From assembly GCA_003725585.1 (NCBI GenBank), contig RJMB01000009.1, positions 116,975 through 180,974 on the forward strand: 64,000 nt of DNA, read 5' to 3'. The DNA is from Halostreptopolyspora alba. GTDB lineage: Bacteria > Actinomycetota > Actinomycetes > Streptosporangiales > Streptosporangiaceae. The position numbers were made by a program, and so were the translations under genes. The notes below the pieces were generated by a model, which saw nothing but the letters and a program-made list of their open reading frames with translations, did no database searches and was not told the origin of the DNA. Below are positions 19,509-32,563 of this stretch, one piece after another. How positions within the stretch are numbered: position 1 is the first letter of the stretch; every line of letters begins with the position of its first letter.

Positions 19509-19750
19509 GCGATGCCGACACCCCTCACGAGTGGTTACACGGCCGGGCGGTCACCCCCATGACCACCGCGGCCGCCGCCTGGAACGACGGGTGCACCCAG
19601 TACGCACTCAGCGTACGACGCTTCGTCACCAGATGTCGCCAGACCAGGACTTTAGGTAGGGCCTGCTATACCTGGATCGATCACCCGATTCATTCCAGAA
19701 TACTGCGACACGTAGCACCTTGGTCGCCCATAGTAGACGGCGAGGACGCG

Positions 19751-22973
<3,223 letters not shown>

Positions 22974-23035
22974 GAGGACCCAGCGTAGGTCACTCCCGCC
23001 GACGCGTCGCGGCGCGGCGACCCGGGCGGGGAGGC

Positions 23036-23557
23036 TCAGGTGGAGACCGGATCCCCCGAGGCACCATCGTCACCGGCGGAAACGGCGCGGACGGCGCCCC
23101 GGCGGCGGCGCACCACCACGAGGGTGACCACCGCGGCCGCCACCACGAGGGAGACGATGGTCGCCAGCGCCGGCGAGCTCAGGAAGGCGTTCCACCACAC
23201 CACCAGAACGGCCATGCCGCCCAGGCTGTAGATGGCCGCCCACAACGCGCAGCCGGGCAGCATCGCCATGAGATAGCGCGGGAAGTGCATGCGCATGGCC
23301 CCGGCGGCGAGGTGAGCCGCGGTCTGCACTCCCCAGGTGGCGTAGGAGACGGTGATGGCCGGCGGGCCGAACCGGTTGATGAGCCGCTGGGCTCGTTCCA
23401 ACCGGCCGCCAAGACGCGCGGCGTACCTGGTGCGCCGCACTCCCGCGTCCACCCCGCGCCCGATCCAGTAGGTCACCTGGGTGCGGACGAAGACGATCAC
23501 GAAGAGCGCGGAGTACACCAGCCACATCGGCCGGCCCTCGAGAAAGCCGTACTCCAT
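23036..23557 (-). CDS. DedA-family-like membrane protein
   Basis: A 173-residue integral membrane protein with hydrophobic segments near residues 10-30, 100-130 and 135-155. The central part RFGPPAITVSYATWGVQTAAHLAAG...MHFPRYLMAMLPG matches the conserved loop of SNARE-associated/DedA proteins, which act in lipid or proton-linked transport across the membrane. It is shorter than typical DedA proteins (about 200 residues). ATG 23557 has GGGGAGGG upstream; GTG 23560 is the alternative. An iron box lies in its promoter region, so it is probably repressed when iron is plentiful. Confidence 0.75.
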   Translation of the reverse strand: MEYGFLEGRPMWLVYSALFVIVFVRTQVTYWIGRGVDAGVRRTRYAARLGGRLERAQRLINRFGPPAITVSYATWGVQTAAHLAAGAMRMHFPRYLMAMLPGCALWAAIYSLGGMAVLVVWWNAFLSSPALATIVSLVVAAAVVTLVVVRRRRGAVRAVSAGDDGASGDPVST

Positions 23558-23578
23558 CACACCCTCCCCGACCGAAAT

Positions 23579-23597
23579 ATTGCTAAGGCTAACCTAA
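23579..23597 (-). promoter_or_regulatory. Iron box (IdeR/DmdR type) upstream of the DedA-like gene
   Basis: ATTGCTAAGGCTAACCTAA matches the 19-base actinobacterial iron-box consensus (TTAGGTTAGGCTAACCTAA) at 14 positions, with a perfect right half. It lies 22 bases upstream of the DedA-like start. A DtxR-family regulator such as IdeR or DmdR would bind it with ferrous iron and repress. Confidence 0.7.
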
Positions 23598-23643
23598 GCC
23601 ACGAGGATCGACCACGGGAAGGTGGGCGGAACCGACGGAGGTG

Positions 23644-24729
23644 TCAGGAGACCGTGGCCGGCTCGGCGCTCCGTGATGTCGAGGCGATCGTCGCCGACCC
23701 CAGGACGATGTCGTCCTCGTAGAGCACGGCCGCCTGCCCCGCGGCGACGCCAGCGACCGGCTCGTCGAGCCTGATCACCAGCTCCTCGTCGCGCTGCCAC
23801 GCCCGGCACGCGTACACCTCGCCGTGCGCACGCAGCTGGACCCCGCAGGAGAGGGGCTCGGTGGCCGGGGCACGGCCGCTCCACACCGGTCGCTCCCCGA
23901 CGATCTCGTCCACCAGTAGCGACTCGCGCGGCCCCACCCGCACCGTGTTGTTCACCGGCTCGATGGACAGCACGTAGCGCCGCTCCGGCGTGCCCCCCAG
24001 GTTCAGCCCCTTGCGCTGACCGACCGTGTAGGTGTGCGCTCCGTTGTGCTCCCCCAGCACCGTGCCGGACTCGTCCTCGATCGGGCCGGGCTCGCCGCCG
24101 AGCCGCTCGTTCAGGAAACCGGCGGTGTCACCGTCGGCGATGAAGCAGATGTCGTGACTGTCGGGCTTCTCGGCGACCGAGATCCCGCGTCGCGCCGCCT
24201 CGGCGCGCACCTCCTCCTTGGTGCTGTCGCCGAGGGGGAACACGGAATGCGCGATCTGCTCGCTGTTGAGCACCGCGAGCACGTAGGACTGGTCCTTGCC
24301 GCCGTCGACACTGCGGCGCAGCCGGCCGTCGTCGACCCGCACGTGGTGGCCGGTACACACGGCGTCGAAGCCGAGCGCCAGCGCGCGGTCGAGCACCGCC
24401 TCGAACTTGATGCGCTCGTTGCAGCGCATACACGGGTTGGGGGTGCGACCGGCGGCGTACTCCGAGACGAAGTCCGCCACGACTTCGCGGTCGAACTCCT
24501 CGGCCATGTCCCACACGTAGAACGGGATACCGATGACGTCCGCGGCCCGGCGGGCGTCGCGGGAGTCCTCGACCGTGCAGCAGCCGCGCGCCCCCGAACG
24601 GTAGGACTGCGGGTTCTTCGACAGGGCGAGGTGCACGCCGGTGACGTCGTAGCCCGCCTCTGAGGCGCGGGCCGCCGCCACCGCGGAGTCGACGCCGCCC
24701 GACATGGCGGCCAGTACACGCAAGGTCAT
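23644..24729 (-). CDS. mnmA: tRNA-specific 2-thiouridylase
   Basis: Adds sulfur to U34 of tRNAs for Lys, Glu and Gln, with sulfur delivered from a cysteine desulfurase. The 361-residue protein has the PP-loop [13 protein letters not shown] at the N-terminus, the first catalytic cysteine in [15 protein letters not shown] near residue 100 and the second in [12 protein letters not shown] near residue 200. [13 protein letters not shown] marks the central domain. A cysteine desulfurase gene follows the intervening DUF695 gene 1.3 kb away, a functionally sensible neighbour. ATG 24729 matches the family N-terminus. Confidence 0.97.
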   Translation of the reverse strand: MTLRVLAAMSGGVDSAVAAARASEAGYDVTGVHLALSKNPQSYRSGARGCCTVEDSRDARRAADVIGIPFYVWDMAEEFDREVVADFVSEYAAGRTPNPCMRCNERIKFEAVLDRALALGFDAVCTGHHVRVDDGRLRRSVDGGKDQSYVLAVLNSEQIAHSVFPLGDSTKEEVRAEAARRGISVAEKPDSHDICFIADGDTAGFLNERLGGEPGPIEDESGTVLGEHNGAHTYTVGQRKGLNLGGTPERRYVLSIEPVNNTVRVGPRESLLVDEIVGERPVWSGRAPATEPLSCGVQLRAHGEVYACRAWQRDEELVIRLDEPVAGVAAGQAAVLYEDDIVLGSATIASTSRSAEPATVS

Positions 24730-24815
24730 AACGACTCCAGGATATGCGCCGACGCGGCCCGCTCACACCGGTCCGTCGTGGCACGGTGCCCTCCGGACTC
24801 TGCGAAAATTGGGCC

Positions 24816-25991
24816 ATGGCACTGTTCCGTCGTCGCCGATCCACCGCGTCCGACTCCGCCGCCGTGGACGAGTTCTGGTCCCACTGGTCCGATGTTCGCG
24901 AGTCGCTGGCGTCGTCGGTCACGCTGGGCACCCCGGTCCCGGAGGAAACCGCGGCCCGGCTCACCGAACGCGTGACCCGGATCCACCCCGCGCTCACCTG
25001 GCAGGTCTCCGCGGCCTCCAACCCCACACTCGGCGGCCTCGGGGACCTGGGCCTGTCCGACGATGCCGACGCCGGCGAGCTGCTGGCCCGGATGACCCAG
25101 CTGGACGACGCCGCGGAGGCACCCGCGAACGAGGGCCCCTCCTACGCCCTAACCCTCAGCGGCGGTCCCGACGACTCCGCGCGGATTCTCGCCGAACGGT
25201 GGTCGCGGGCCGCGCCCGACGACCCCGAGTGGCGGTTCAACCCCGCCCACCCCGCCGACCACGAACAGCTGACGAAGTCTCTCACCTGGGACGACCACGA
25301 GCTCGACCTGGCGCACTGCACCACGTCGATGCGGGTGGACCAGCAGCGGGGCAGGATCCAGGCGGGCGTCTACCACCCGGACTTCATGTTCCTGCCCGAG
25401 GAGACCCAGGCCGGCGTCGCCGACCACGTGGTGCTGCTCGCGCTCGGCGAGGATGACTGTGTCCGCTGGATCTCCGACGTCGATCCGCTGGTCGAGAAGC
25501 CGCTGGACCCACTGCCGCCGACCTCGATGCCCTCTGTGGTGCGCCAGCTCGCCGAGGCGCTGGCCGGCGGAGGGTGGGTCACGCTCCAGGGCCGTATCCC
25601 GCTGCGCGGAACCCTGGAGATCACCGCCCGCCACCCGCTGCACCGCCGCGACTTCCCGGCCTTCGCGCTGTACGCCCAGGTCACACTGGGTTATGCCAAC
25701 AGCGACGACGACAAGCTGCCCACCGGGTCCTCGCTCACCGCGCTGGAGTCCTTCGTCAACGGGCTGCGCGAGCGCCTCGGGGACAATGGCGCTCTTCTCG
25801 CCCAGCAGACCATCGGTGGCCAGCGCCAGCTGCACTTCTACCTCGATCCGGACTCCGGGGTGCTGCCGGAGCTTGAGGCCGCCGTCCGCGAGTGGTCAGA
25901 GGGGCGATCCCACGTCCGCAGCGCGCTCGACCCCGAGTGGACGGCGATCAACCAGATCAAGAAGCCCTTCAAGCGCAAGCTCGGCGGCTGA
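24816..25991 (+). CDS. DUF695-family protein
   Basis: A 391-residue soluble protein of unknown function. The N-terminal part (VDEFWSHWSDVRESL to about residue 110) fits the DUF695-type domain found in many actinobacteria between mnmA and the cysteine desulfurase gene. The rest contains WRFNPAHPADHEQL, VYHPDFMFLPEETQ and WVTLQGRIPLRGTLEI. There is no signal peptide, membrane segment or catalytic motif I can name. ATG 24816 begins MALFRRRR and no strong ribosome-binding site precedes it. It is divergent from mnmA (86 bases apart) and its stop lies 10 bases before the convergent cysteine desulfurase stop. Confidence 0.75.
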   Translation: MALFRRRRSTASDSAAVDEFWSHWSDVRESLASSVTLGTPVPEETAARLTERVTRIHPALTWQVSAASNPTLGGLGDLGLSDDADAGELLARMTQLDDAAEAPANEGPSYALTLSGGPDDSARILAERWSRAAPDDPEWRFNPAHPADHEQLTKSLTWDDHELDLAHCTTSMRVDQQRGRIQAGVYHPDFMFLPEETQAGVADHVVLLALGEDDCVRWISDVDPLVEKPLDPLPPTSMPSVVRQLAEALAGGGWVTLQGRIPLRGTLEITARHPLHRRDFPAFALYAQVTLGYANSDDDKLPTGSSLTALESFVNGLRERLGDNGALLAQQTIGGQRQLHFYLDPDSGVLPELEAAVREWSEGRSHVRSALDPEWTAINQIKKPFKRKLGG

Positions 25992-26001
25992 GCGGCGCCG
26001 G

Positions 26002-27171
26002 TTACCGGCGCTTGCTCCGCGCGGCGCGGGCCCGCTCCACAGCGGGCCCGATGGCCTCGCCCAGAGCGACGATGTCGGCCCGCTGGGAGCCGTGCCCCAG
26101 TGAGAAGCGCAGCGAGCTACGCGCGGTCTCCTCCGAGGCTCCCATGGCCAGTAGTACGTGGCTGGGTTGGGCGACACCGGCCGAGCACGCCGAACCCGTG
26201 GAGCAAGCGATCCCCTCGGCGTCCAGCAGCATCAGCAGAGCGTCCCCCTCGCACCCGGGGAAGGAGAGGTGGGCGTTTCCGGGCAGCCGGTGATCGGGGT
26301 CGCCGTTCGTGGTGACGTCGGGGACCACCGCGCGCACCCTCGCGAGCAGCTCGTCACGCAGCTCCGCGAGCCGTTTGGCGTGGTCATCCCGCTCGTTCAC
26401 GGCCATGTCGACCGCGGTGGCCAAGCCGCGCAGCAGTGGAGTCGTCAGCGTTCCGGACCGGACCTCGCGCTCCTGCCCACCGCCGTGCACCAACGGGACC
26501 GGGTCGACCCCCCGGGCCAGCAATAGAGCGCCCGCCCCCACCGGCCCCCCGATCTTGTGCCCGGTCAGCGAGAGCGCCGTGACGCCACTGGCGGCGAAGT
26601 CGACGGGCTCGGCACCCACCGCCTGCACCGCGTCGGTGTGAAACGGGACCCGGTACTCGCTCGCGACCGCGGCCAGCTCCGCCACCGGCTGGACGGTGCC
26701 GACCTCGTTGTTCGCCCACATGACCGAGACGAGGGCGACGTCGTCGGGGTCACGCTCGATCGCGGCGCGCAACGCCTCCGGGGTGACCCGACCGAACCCG
26801 TCCACCGGTATCTCCTCGTGGACGGCCCCCTGGTGCCCGGCCAGCCACATGGCGGGGTCGAGGGCCGCGTGGTGCTCCACCGCGCTCAGCAGGACGCGCC
26901 GCCGTGCGGGGTCGGCCCCGTTGCGCGCCCAGAACAGGCCCTTGATCGCCAGGTTGTTGGCCTCGGTCCCGCCGCTGGTGAAGATCACCTCGTTCGGGGC
27001 CGCCCCAAGAGCGTCGGCGATGCCCTCGCGGGCCTCCTCGACCACCCTGCGGGCGCGGCGTCCCGGACCGTGCAGCGAGGACGCGTTTCCGAGGTTTGAG
27101 AACTCCTCGGTCATGTCCGCGATGACCTCGGGGCGGGTGACGGTCGTCGCGGCGTGGTCCAGATACACCAT
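26002..27171 (-). CDS. Cysteine desulfurase
   Basis: PLP enzyme that takes sulfur from L-cysteine as a persulfide for tRNA thiolation and iron-sulfur clusters. The 389-residue protein opens with [15 protein letters not shown]. The PLP lysine lies in [15 protein letters not shown] near residue 205 and the persulfide cysteine in [18 protein letters not shown] near residue 331; this GSACS loop is IscS/NifS type. ATG 27171 has GAGGGG 4 bases upstream. It lies close to mnmA and is the probable sulfur donor for it. IscS, NifS-like or a dedicated MnmA partner cannot be told apart by sequence reading alone. Confidence 0.93.
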   Translation of the reverse strand: MVYLDHAATTVTRPEVIADMTEEFSNLGNASSLHGPGRRARRVVEEAREGIADALGAAPNEVIFTSGGTEANNLAIKGLFWARNGADPARRRVLLSAVEHHAALDPAMWLAGHQGAVHEEIPVDGFGRVTPEALRAAIERDPDDVALVSVMWANNEVGTVQPVAELAAVASEYRVPFHTDAVQAVGAEPVDFAASGVTALSLTGHKIGGPVGAGALLLARGVDPVPLVHGGGQEREVRSGTLTTPLLRGLATAVDMAVNERDDHAKRLAELRDELLARVRAVVPDVTTNGDPDHRLPGNAHLSFPGCEGDALLMLLDAEGIACSTGSACSAGVAQPSHVLLAMGASEETARSSLRFSLGHGSQRADIVALGEAIGPAVERARAARSKRR

Positions 27172-27366
27172 GGTCCCCTCAGGATACGGCGATCCGTACC
27201 TCAGTGGGGCATCCGAGGGGACCCACGTGCCCGGTGAAACGCTGGGCTCCGGCCGGACACGGGGTGGGGTGGGACCGCGTTCCTCACCACGCGACGGGGA
27301 CACCTATGGCAGCCGGCCCTCCGTCCAGATCCCCGAGGACCCTCGTGACGCCCCCGGCCACGACAG

Positions 27367-27411
27367 GTGTGGCCGCGATCCCGGGCACCTGGCTCCGGAC
27401 CGCGGCCACAC
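27367..27411 (-). terminator. Terminator after etfA
   Basis: GTGTGGCCGCG (27367-27377) pairs perfectly with 27401-27411 across a 23-base loop, 26 bases past the etfA stop on the minus strand. No U-tract is present. Confidence 0.6.
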
Positions 27412-27436
27412 GCTGTTGGGTGACACGTGGCGGCGT

Positions 27437-28381
27437 CTACTTGCGCTTGCTGATCTCCTCGGTCAGCTGCGGCGCGACCTTGTGCAGGTCGCCGATGACG
27501 CCGAAGTCGGCGAGCTCGAAGATCGGAGCCTCGGGGTCCTTGTTCACCGCGACGATGTTCTTCGAGGTCTGCATGCCCGCGCGGTGCTGGATCGCCCCGG
27601 AGATACCGAGCGCGACGTAGAGGTTGGGACTGACCGTCTTACCGGTCTGCCCCACCTGGAACTGGTTCGGGTACCAGCCGGAGTCCACCGCCGCGCGCGA
27701 GGCGCCGACAGCGGCACCGAGCGAGTCGGCCAGGCTCTCGACGACGCTGAAGTCGTCGGAGCCCACGCCGCGCCCGCCGGAGACCACGATCGCGGCCTCG
27801 GTGAGCTCGGGCCGGGCGCCCTTCTCCTGCACCACACGATCGGTGACCTTGGCGCCCTTGGCGGCGTCGGAGAGTTCGAGGGAGACCTCCTCCCTCGCAC
27901 CGGCCGCCGGCGACTCCTCCGCCGGCACGGAGTTCGGCCGCACCGCGATGACCGGCACGCCACTGGTGACCTTGGCGTGGGTGATGGTTCCGCCACCGAA
28001 GATACTGTGCTCGGTGACACCTTCGGCGCTGACGTCGACCGCGTCGGTCAGCACGCCAGAGCCCAGCTTCACGGCGGTCCGCCCGGCGACCTCCTTGTTC
28101 TCGGGCGTGGCCGAGACCAGGACCGCGGCGGCGGACGCGTCGCCGGCCAGCTTGGCCAGCAGCTCCGCCGCGGGCGCGACGACGTAGTCGTTGAACTCCG
28201 CCGGCGCCACGTACACCTTCTCGGCACCGTACTCGGCCAGCTTGGCGCTGCCGGTGTCGGCCCCCTCGCCGATCCACACGGCCGCGGGCTCGCCGAGGCG
28301 GCGCGCGGCGGTGAGCAGCTCGGTGGTGACCTTCTTCACTTCCCCGTCGACGTGGTCGACGAGAACGAGGACCTCAGCCAT
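27437..28381 (-). CDS. etfA: Electron transfer flavoprotein alpha subunit
   Basis: FAD-binding subunit of the heterodimer that takes electrons from acyl-CoA and other dehydrogenases to the respiratory chain. The 314-residue protein has the N-terminal domain [18 protein letters not shown] and the C-terminal FAD-binding region [27 protein letters not shown] and [14 protein letters not shown]. It starts at ATG 28381, 30 bases after etfB, and is followed by a hairpin terminator. Confidence 0.97.
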   Translation of the reverse strand: MAEVLVLVDHVDGEVKKVTTELLTAARRLGEPAAVWIGEGADTGSAKLAEYGAEKVYVAPAEFNDYVVAPAAELLAKLAGDASAAAVLVSATPENKEVAGRTAVKLGSGVLTDAVDVSAEGVTEHSIFGGGTITHAKVTSGVPVIAVRPNSVPAEESPAAGAREEVSLELSDAAKGAKVTDRVVQEKGARPELTEAAIVVSGGRGVGSDDFSVVESLADSLGAAVGASRAAVDSGWYPNQFQVGQTGKTVSPNLYVALGISGAIQHRAGMQTSKNIVAVNKDPEAPIFELADFGVIGDLHKVAPQLTEEISKRK

Positions 28382-28411
28382 TGGGACAATCCTTCTTTCG
28401 TCTCGCCGGAC

Positions 28412-29191
28412 CTACACGAACTTCTTCTCGGCGAGGAACTCGGCGATCTTGACGCCGCCCTCGCCCTCGTCCTTGACGATGGTGCCGGCCGCGCGCGGCG
28501 GGGCGGGAGCGACGTCCACGGTCTCGGTCGTCGCGTTGGCGAGACCGACCCTGGCCGCGTCGATCTCGGCGTCGGCGATCGTCAGCTTCTCAACGGGCTT
28601 CTTCTTCGCCTGCATGATGAGCTTGAACGAGGGGTACCGCGGCTCGTTGATCTTCTCGACCACGGAGACCACCGCCGGCAGCTCGGCCTCGACGACGTCG
28701 TATCCGTAGTCGGTGAGCCGCTGGACCTTGATGGCCTGTCCGTCGACGTCGACCTTGTCGGCGAGGGTGAGCTGGGGAACTCCCAGGTACTCGGCCAGCG
28801 CGGCACCCATGACCCCGGTGCGCGCGTCGGTGGACTCGGAGCCGAGCACCACCAGGTCGAACTCGATCCTGCCCAGCGCCCGCGACAGCGCGTAGGCGCT
28901 CTGCAGGGCGTCGGACCCGTGCAGCGCCTCGTCGCTGACGTGGACCGCCTTGTCGGCGCCCATGGAGAGCGCCTTGCGGATCGAGTCCGTGGCCTGCTCC
29001 GGCCCCATCGTCAGGATGGTGACCTCGCCGCCGTGTTTCTCTTTGAGGAGGAGGCCCTCCTCGATGGCGTACTCGTCGAGCTCGTTGATGACGCCGTCGG
29101 ACGCCGCGCGGTCGAGCGTCTTGTCATCCGAGGTGAGTTTCCGCTCGGTCGCCGTATCCGGGACCTGCTTGACCAAAACGACAATATTCAT
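28412..29191 (-). CDS. etfB: Electron transfer flavoprotein beta subunit
   Basis: AMP-binding partner of EtfA. The 259-residue protein starts MNIVVLVKQVPDTATERKL and has INELDEYAIEEGLLLKEK and DLVVLGSESTDARTGVMG, all typical. ATG 29191 is chosen because upstream in-frame residues are not seen in the family. It is the first gene of an etfB-etfA pair; a palindrome at 29365-29376 lies about 175 bases upstream, in the probable promoter region. Confidence 0.96.
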   Translation of the reverse strand: MNIVVLVKQVPDTATERKLTSDDKTLDRAASDGVINELDEYAIEEGLLLKEKHGGEVTILTMGPEQATDSIRKALSMGADKAVHVSDEALHGSDALQSAYALSRALGRIEFDLVVLGSESTDARTGVMGAALAEYLGVPQLTLADKVDVDGQAIKVQRLTDYGYDVVEAELPAVVSVVEKINEPRYPSFKLIMQAKKKPVEKLTIADAEIDAARVGLANATTETVDVAPAPPRAAGTIVKDEGEGGVKIAEFLAEKKFV

Positions 29192-29364
29192 GGCCGGTGG
29201 CCGACCTCCCTGCGCTGCCATGCGCCGCCACCACGACGGCGAGGGCGCTCAACGCGCCCGTGGTCGAACAAAGGTGCCAGATGCGCGCGCGTCATCCGGC
29301 CGCGGGGCGGACGTTCCCGTCACGCCGTCCCGATCTGCATCACGCTGCGGTTCACCCCCGATGT

Positions 29365-29376
29365 TACTGATTAGTA
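29365..29376 (-). promoter_or_regulatory. Palindromic operator candidate upstream of etfBA
   Basis: TACT-GATT-AGTA is a short inverted repeat in the otherwise featureless gap between etfB and the kinase gene. TetR regulators of fatty-acid catabolism often use sites of this type, which would suit an electron carrier for acyl-CoA dehydrogenases. Short arms make chance possible. Confidence 0.35.
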
Positions 29377-29440
29377 GCACAGCAGTGCACACCGGGTCAC
29401 CACTGCCCGCGGCCGACCACTCCGGGTCACACCGGGAACC

Positions 29441-31441
29441 CTACGAGAACCACCCCGACGGCCCGGGGATCGGGTGCCACTCGGGTGCGGCGGAGTACCC
29501 CAGCGAGAGGAAGAACAGCGCCAGCACCACGACCCCGACGATGACCACCCAGTACACGTAGACGTTGCGGATCTTGATGTTCTCCACCATCCACCGTGCC
29601 TGACGTCGCGCACCGGCGCCGTTGGGGCCGAGGAAGCTCAGCATCACCACGGTGAAGAGCGCGAACGCCCCAACGTCGTCGGGCGTGGTCCTTCCGGTGA
29701 GGAATCCCACAACCAGGCCGAGGATAATCCCCGCCAGGAGGTAGCCGAGTCCGTACAGCAGTGTGGTGCCCAGATTCCGGATCGTCGCCCACGGCACACT
29801 CAACGCGATGACCATGTGGTCGGAGCTGCGCGGTCCACGGGTCTGCAACCGGCGCGCGTGCTCACTCTTGACGATGTCGAGCGCCCCCATCAGGGACGCG
29901 GCCAGTACGCCGAGTACCACGCCGATCGTGGGCACCAGCAGGCTGAGACCGGCCACCACCAGCAGCACCGGGATCAGGAAAAGCGTGGGCAGGCTCCGGG
30001 GCTCGGCCTCCCGGTAGTAGTCGTCGTACTCGTCGTCATAGTCGTCGCCGCCGCCCCAGTAGTCGCTGATGCGGTCGCCACCGGAGCGCTTGAAACGGTC
30101 CAGGAACCCGCCGCGTTCCTCCTCGGCCCGGTAGGTCGAGGTCTGGTCGGTGCCCTGCCCCACCGGTGTGAGGATGTCGCGGAACTCGTCGGGCCGCAGG
30201 GTCGAGTTGAAGAACCGTGTCTGCGGCTCCGCGGGGTCATCCTCGGGCGGTGCCTGTTCCACGCGTCCGGTGGCCCGCGGATCGGCCGCGGGAGACACCA
30301 TCGTCTGGTCGGCCCCGGGCTGCATCATGGTCTGGTCCGTACCCGAGGACACCATCGTCTGGTCGGCCTCCTCCGTGGCCGCCGGGTCACCTCTCCCCTG
30401 CGGCGCCTGCGCGGCGGCCGACTCCATGGCCGTGGACTCGGCCTCCCCGTCGTCGCCGCGTACCGCCCCCATCGCGGCCCCCGCCGCCGCACCGGCGGCC
30501 ATGGCACCGGCCGCACCGCCGGCCCCGTCCCCGGAACCGGAGGTGGCCCCCTGGACCGTGTGCGTTCCGGTCAGGCCCGTCGACTCCACCTGGGACAGGT
30601 CCTCGCTCCACGGCAGGTCCAGGTTGAGCCGGCTGGTCTCGGCGACCAGCTGGGCCGCCGTCGGCCGGGACGCCATGTCCCGCGAGACCGCCCAGCGCAC
30701 CAGCGGCTGCAGCTGGTCGGGCATGCCCTCCAGGGTGATCTCGCCGTTGAGGATGCGGAAGAAGATGACCTCGAACGAGCCCGCGCCGTAGGGCGCGTTC
30801 CCGGTGGAGGCGAAGGCGACCGTGCCGCCCCAGGCGTGGACGTCGGTCGCCGGCCCCAGGTCGGTGCCCTCGATGACCTCCGGTGAGAGGTAGCTGGGCG
30901 TTCCCACGAACGTACCGGTCTGGGTGAGCTTCGCGCCGTCGACCGCGTGGGCGATCCCGAAGTCGATGACGATGGGCTCTCCGTTGGAGATGATGACGTT
31001 GCCCGGCTTCAGGTCGCGGTGGATCACCTCGGCCGCGTGGATGTCGTCGATCGCCTGGGCCAGGCCGGTGACGAACCGCGTCAGCGCCCGCCCGCGCAGC
31101 GGGCCGTGGTCGGTGACCGTGGAGTCGAGGGTGGGACCGGGGATGTACTCGGTGACGACCCAGGGCTGGTCGGCGCTGGTGTCGGCGTCGATGACCTCGG
31201 CGACATTGCGGCTCTGCACCCGACGCATGGTCTCGACCTCACGGTGCAGCCGTGCCCGGGCGACGTTGTCGCCAGCGACCTCGCTCTTGAGGACCTTGAT
31301 CGCGACCAGCTGATCCGTCTGGGGGTCCACACCCTGGTAAACAACCCCCATTCCGCCCTGTCCGATACTGCGACGGATCAGGTATGGACCAACGCGGGCC
31401 GGCAGCTCCTCACCGTCGGAGAAACCTGCCGTCATAGCCAT
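29441..31441 (-). CDS. Ser/Thr protein kinase with multi-pass membrane tail
   Basis: A 666-residue Hanks-type kinase. The catalytic domain (about residues 17-270) has the P-loop IGQGGMGVVYQG, VAIKVL, IHRDLKPGNVI, DFGIAHA and the activation segment GTFVGTPSYLSPE. A low-complexity Ala/Gly/Ser/Thr linker of about 200 residues contains the motif DQTM three times (DQTMVSSG, DQTMMQPG, DQTMVSP), plausible phosphothreonine sites. Four hydrophobic segments follow between about residues 495 and 655. No extracellular PASTA domain is present. ATG 31441 has GAGGGG 12 bases upstream; ATG 31435 is an alternative. Its substrates are unknown. It lies beside YbaK and the glucan genes but is separated by 340 bases. 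Confidence 0.92.
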   Translation of the reverse strand: MAMTAGFSDGEELPARVGPYLIRRSIGQGGMGVVYQGVDPQTDQLVAIKVLKSEVAGDNVARARLHREVETMRRVQSRNVAEVIDADTSADQPWVVTEYIPGPTLDSTVTDHGPLRGRALTRFVTGLAQAIDDIHAAEVIHRDLKPGNVIISNGEPIVIDFGIAHAVDGAKLTQTGTFVGTPSYLSPEVIEGTDLGPATDVHAWGGTVAFASTGNAPYGAGSFEVIFFRILNGEITLEGMPDQLQPLVRWAVSRDMASRPTAAQLVAETSRLNLDLPWSEDLSQVESTGLTGTHTVQGATSGSGDGAGGAAGAMAAGAAAGAAMGAVRGDDGEAESTAMESAAAQAPQGRGDPAATEEADQTMVSSGTDQTMMQPGADQTMVSPAADPRATGRVEQAPPEDDPAEPQTRFFNSTLRPDEFRDILTPVGQGTDQTSTYRAEEERGGFLDRFKRSGGDRISDYWGGGDDYDDEYDDYYREAEPRSLPTLFLIPVLLVVAGLSLLVPTIGVVLGVLAASLMGALDIVKSEHARRLQTRGPRSSDHMVIALSVPWATIRNLGTTLLYGLGYLLAGIILGLVVGFLTGRTTPDDVGAFALFTVVMLSFLGPNGAGARRQARWMVENIKIRNVYVYWVVIVGVVVLALFFLSLGYSAAPEWHPIPGPSGWFS

Positions 31442-31784
31442 AGCGAATTCATCCCCTCAAACCCCGCGAACCGCCGACCACAGCCTATCGGGCCGGAGTG
31501 TCGTGGCGCTGCCAGCAGCCGGCGGACGTGGCCACACCCCGCACGGCCGCCCCACGGCGACGTCCGGCCACGCGGACCTCGGACCGTACGCGCGGTCCGG
31601 CCTCTGGCACGCGCGAGCCGGATACGTACCATCCGCGAACGAGGTGTGAGCACTCCGGCGACTCAGCCGATTATGACGGAGCCCGCGGGCTCACGGTTCC
31701 GAACCGGAACCCATTTCCGCAACAGTTCGGGGACGGTCCTCGCGAACCTCGAAGGGCGGCGTCGGCCCTGTTCGAGGGAACCGG
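31442..31784. other. Spacer between the kinase and YbaK genes
   Basis: No gene is supported. A perfect 14-base palindrome GAGCCCGCGGGCTC (31679-31692) and GGTTCC/GGAACC (31695-31700 with 31706-31711) lie next to a CATAAT-like element on the minus strand near 31670. On that strand GGAAC is followed about 18 bases later by GTC, loosely like an ECF (SigE-type) promoter for the kinase. This is weak evidence. Confidence 0.35.
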
Positions 31785-32378
31785 TCACTCCACCGGAACG
31801 CCCAGGCCCTCGACCACCTCGGCGCCCGGCAGCTCGGCCAGAGCCGGTCCCGGCAGGATCAGTTTGGAACCCCGCACCCCACTGCCGACCACCGCGTCGG
31901 GGCAGTCGAGCACGGCGGAGTCGACCAGGATCGGCCAACCTTCGGGCAGGCCGATCGGCGTGATACCGCCGTACTCCATTCCCGTGGCCGCGACCACCTC
32001 GTCCTGCGGCGCGAACGACGCCTTGCGCGCCCCCAGGTGTCGCCGTACCACCCCATTGACGTCGGCGCGGGTCGACGCGCGCACCAGGCAGGCCGCCATA
32101 CGCGTCCGCCCCGCCCGCTTGGCGGTGACCACGACACAGTTCACCGAGGCGTCCATGGGGACCCCGTAGGCATCGCGGAGTTCGGCGGTGTCGGCGTAGG
32201 CGGGCTCGATCCCGGCGACGCGGATCCGCTCGGCCGGGGCGCCGGCGGCGCCGGCGTCGACCGCGGCGGCCACCGGGGTGGCGAGCAGTGCGTCGCCGCT
32301 GGCGACGGGCCGCGGGTCCAGACCCCACATCCGGGCAGCTCCCCTTCGTGGCTCGGTGACGGTACGAGGATCGCTCAT
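31785..32378 (-). CDS. YbaK/EbsC-type aminoacyl-tRNA deacylase
   Basis: A 197-residue YbaK-domain protein; family members hydrolyse mischarged aminoacyl-tRNAs in trans. Recognisable segments are ASVNCVVVTAKRAGRTRMAA, with the likely catalytic lysine, HLGARKASFAPQDEVVAATG and EYGGITPIGLPEGWPILVDS. ATG 32378 starts MSDPRTVTEP and a GGGAT element lies upstream. It is downstream of glgP on the same strand with a 185-base gap, so it may have its own promoter. Specificity (Cys-Pro, Ala-Pro or other) cannot be read. Confidence 0.88.
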   Translation of the reverse strand: MSDPRTVTEPRRGAARMWGLDPRPVASGDALLATPVAAAVDAGAAGAPAERIRVAGIEPAYADTAELRDAYGVPMDASVNCVVVTAKRAGRTRMAACLVRASTRADVNGVVRRHLGARKASFAPQDEVVAATGMEYGGITPIGLPEGWPILVDSAVLDCPDAVVGSGVRGSKLILPGPALAELPGAEVVEGLGVPVE

Positions 32379-32563
32379 CCCATCGCGATCCCGGAAAAGC
32401 GTATACCTCGATCGCGCGTATGTGGGCCGCTCGTCCGGCGCCTGGGGCTTTGGGGCGACCCGCGTGGGCGTCCCCGCGCGGGAGTGGCGAAGGGCCGAAG
32501 CTCCGAACCGCGTCGCGGTCCCAACGGCCGTGCCACCGCCACTCCGGCCACTTTCGCGACGCC

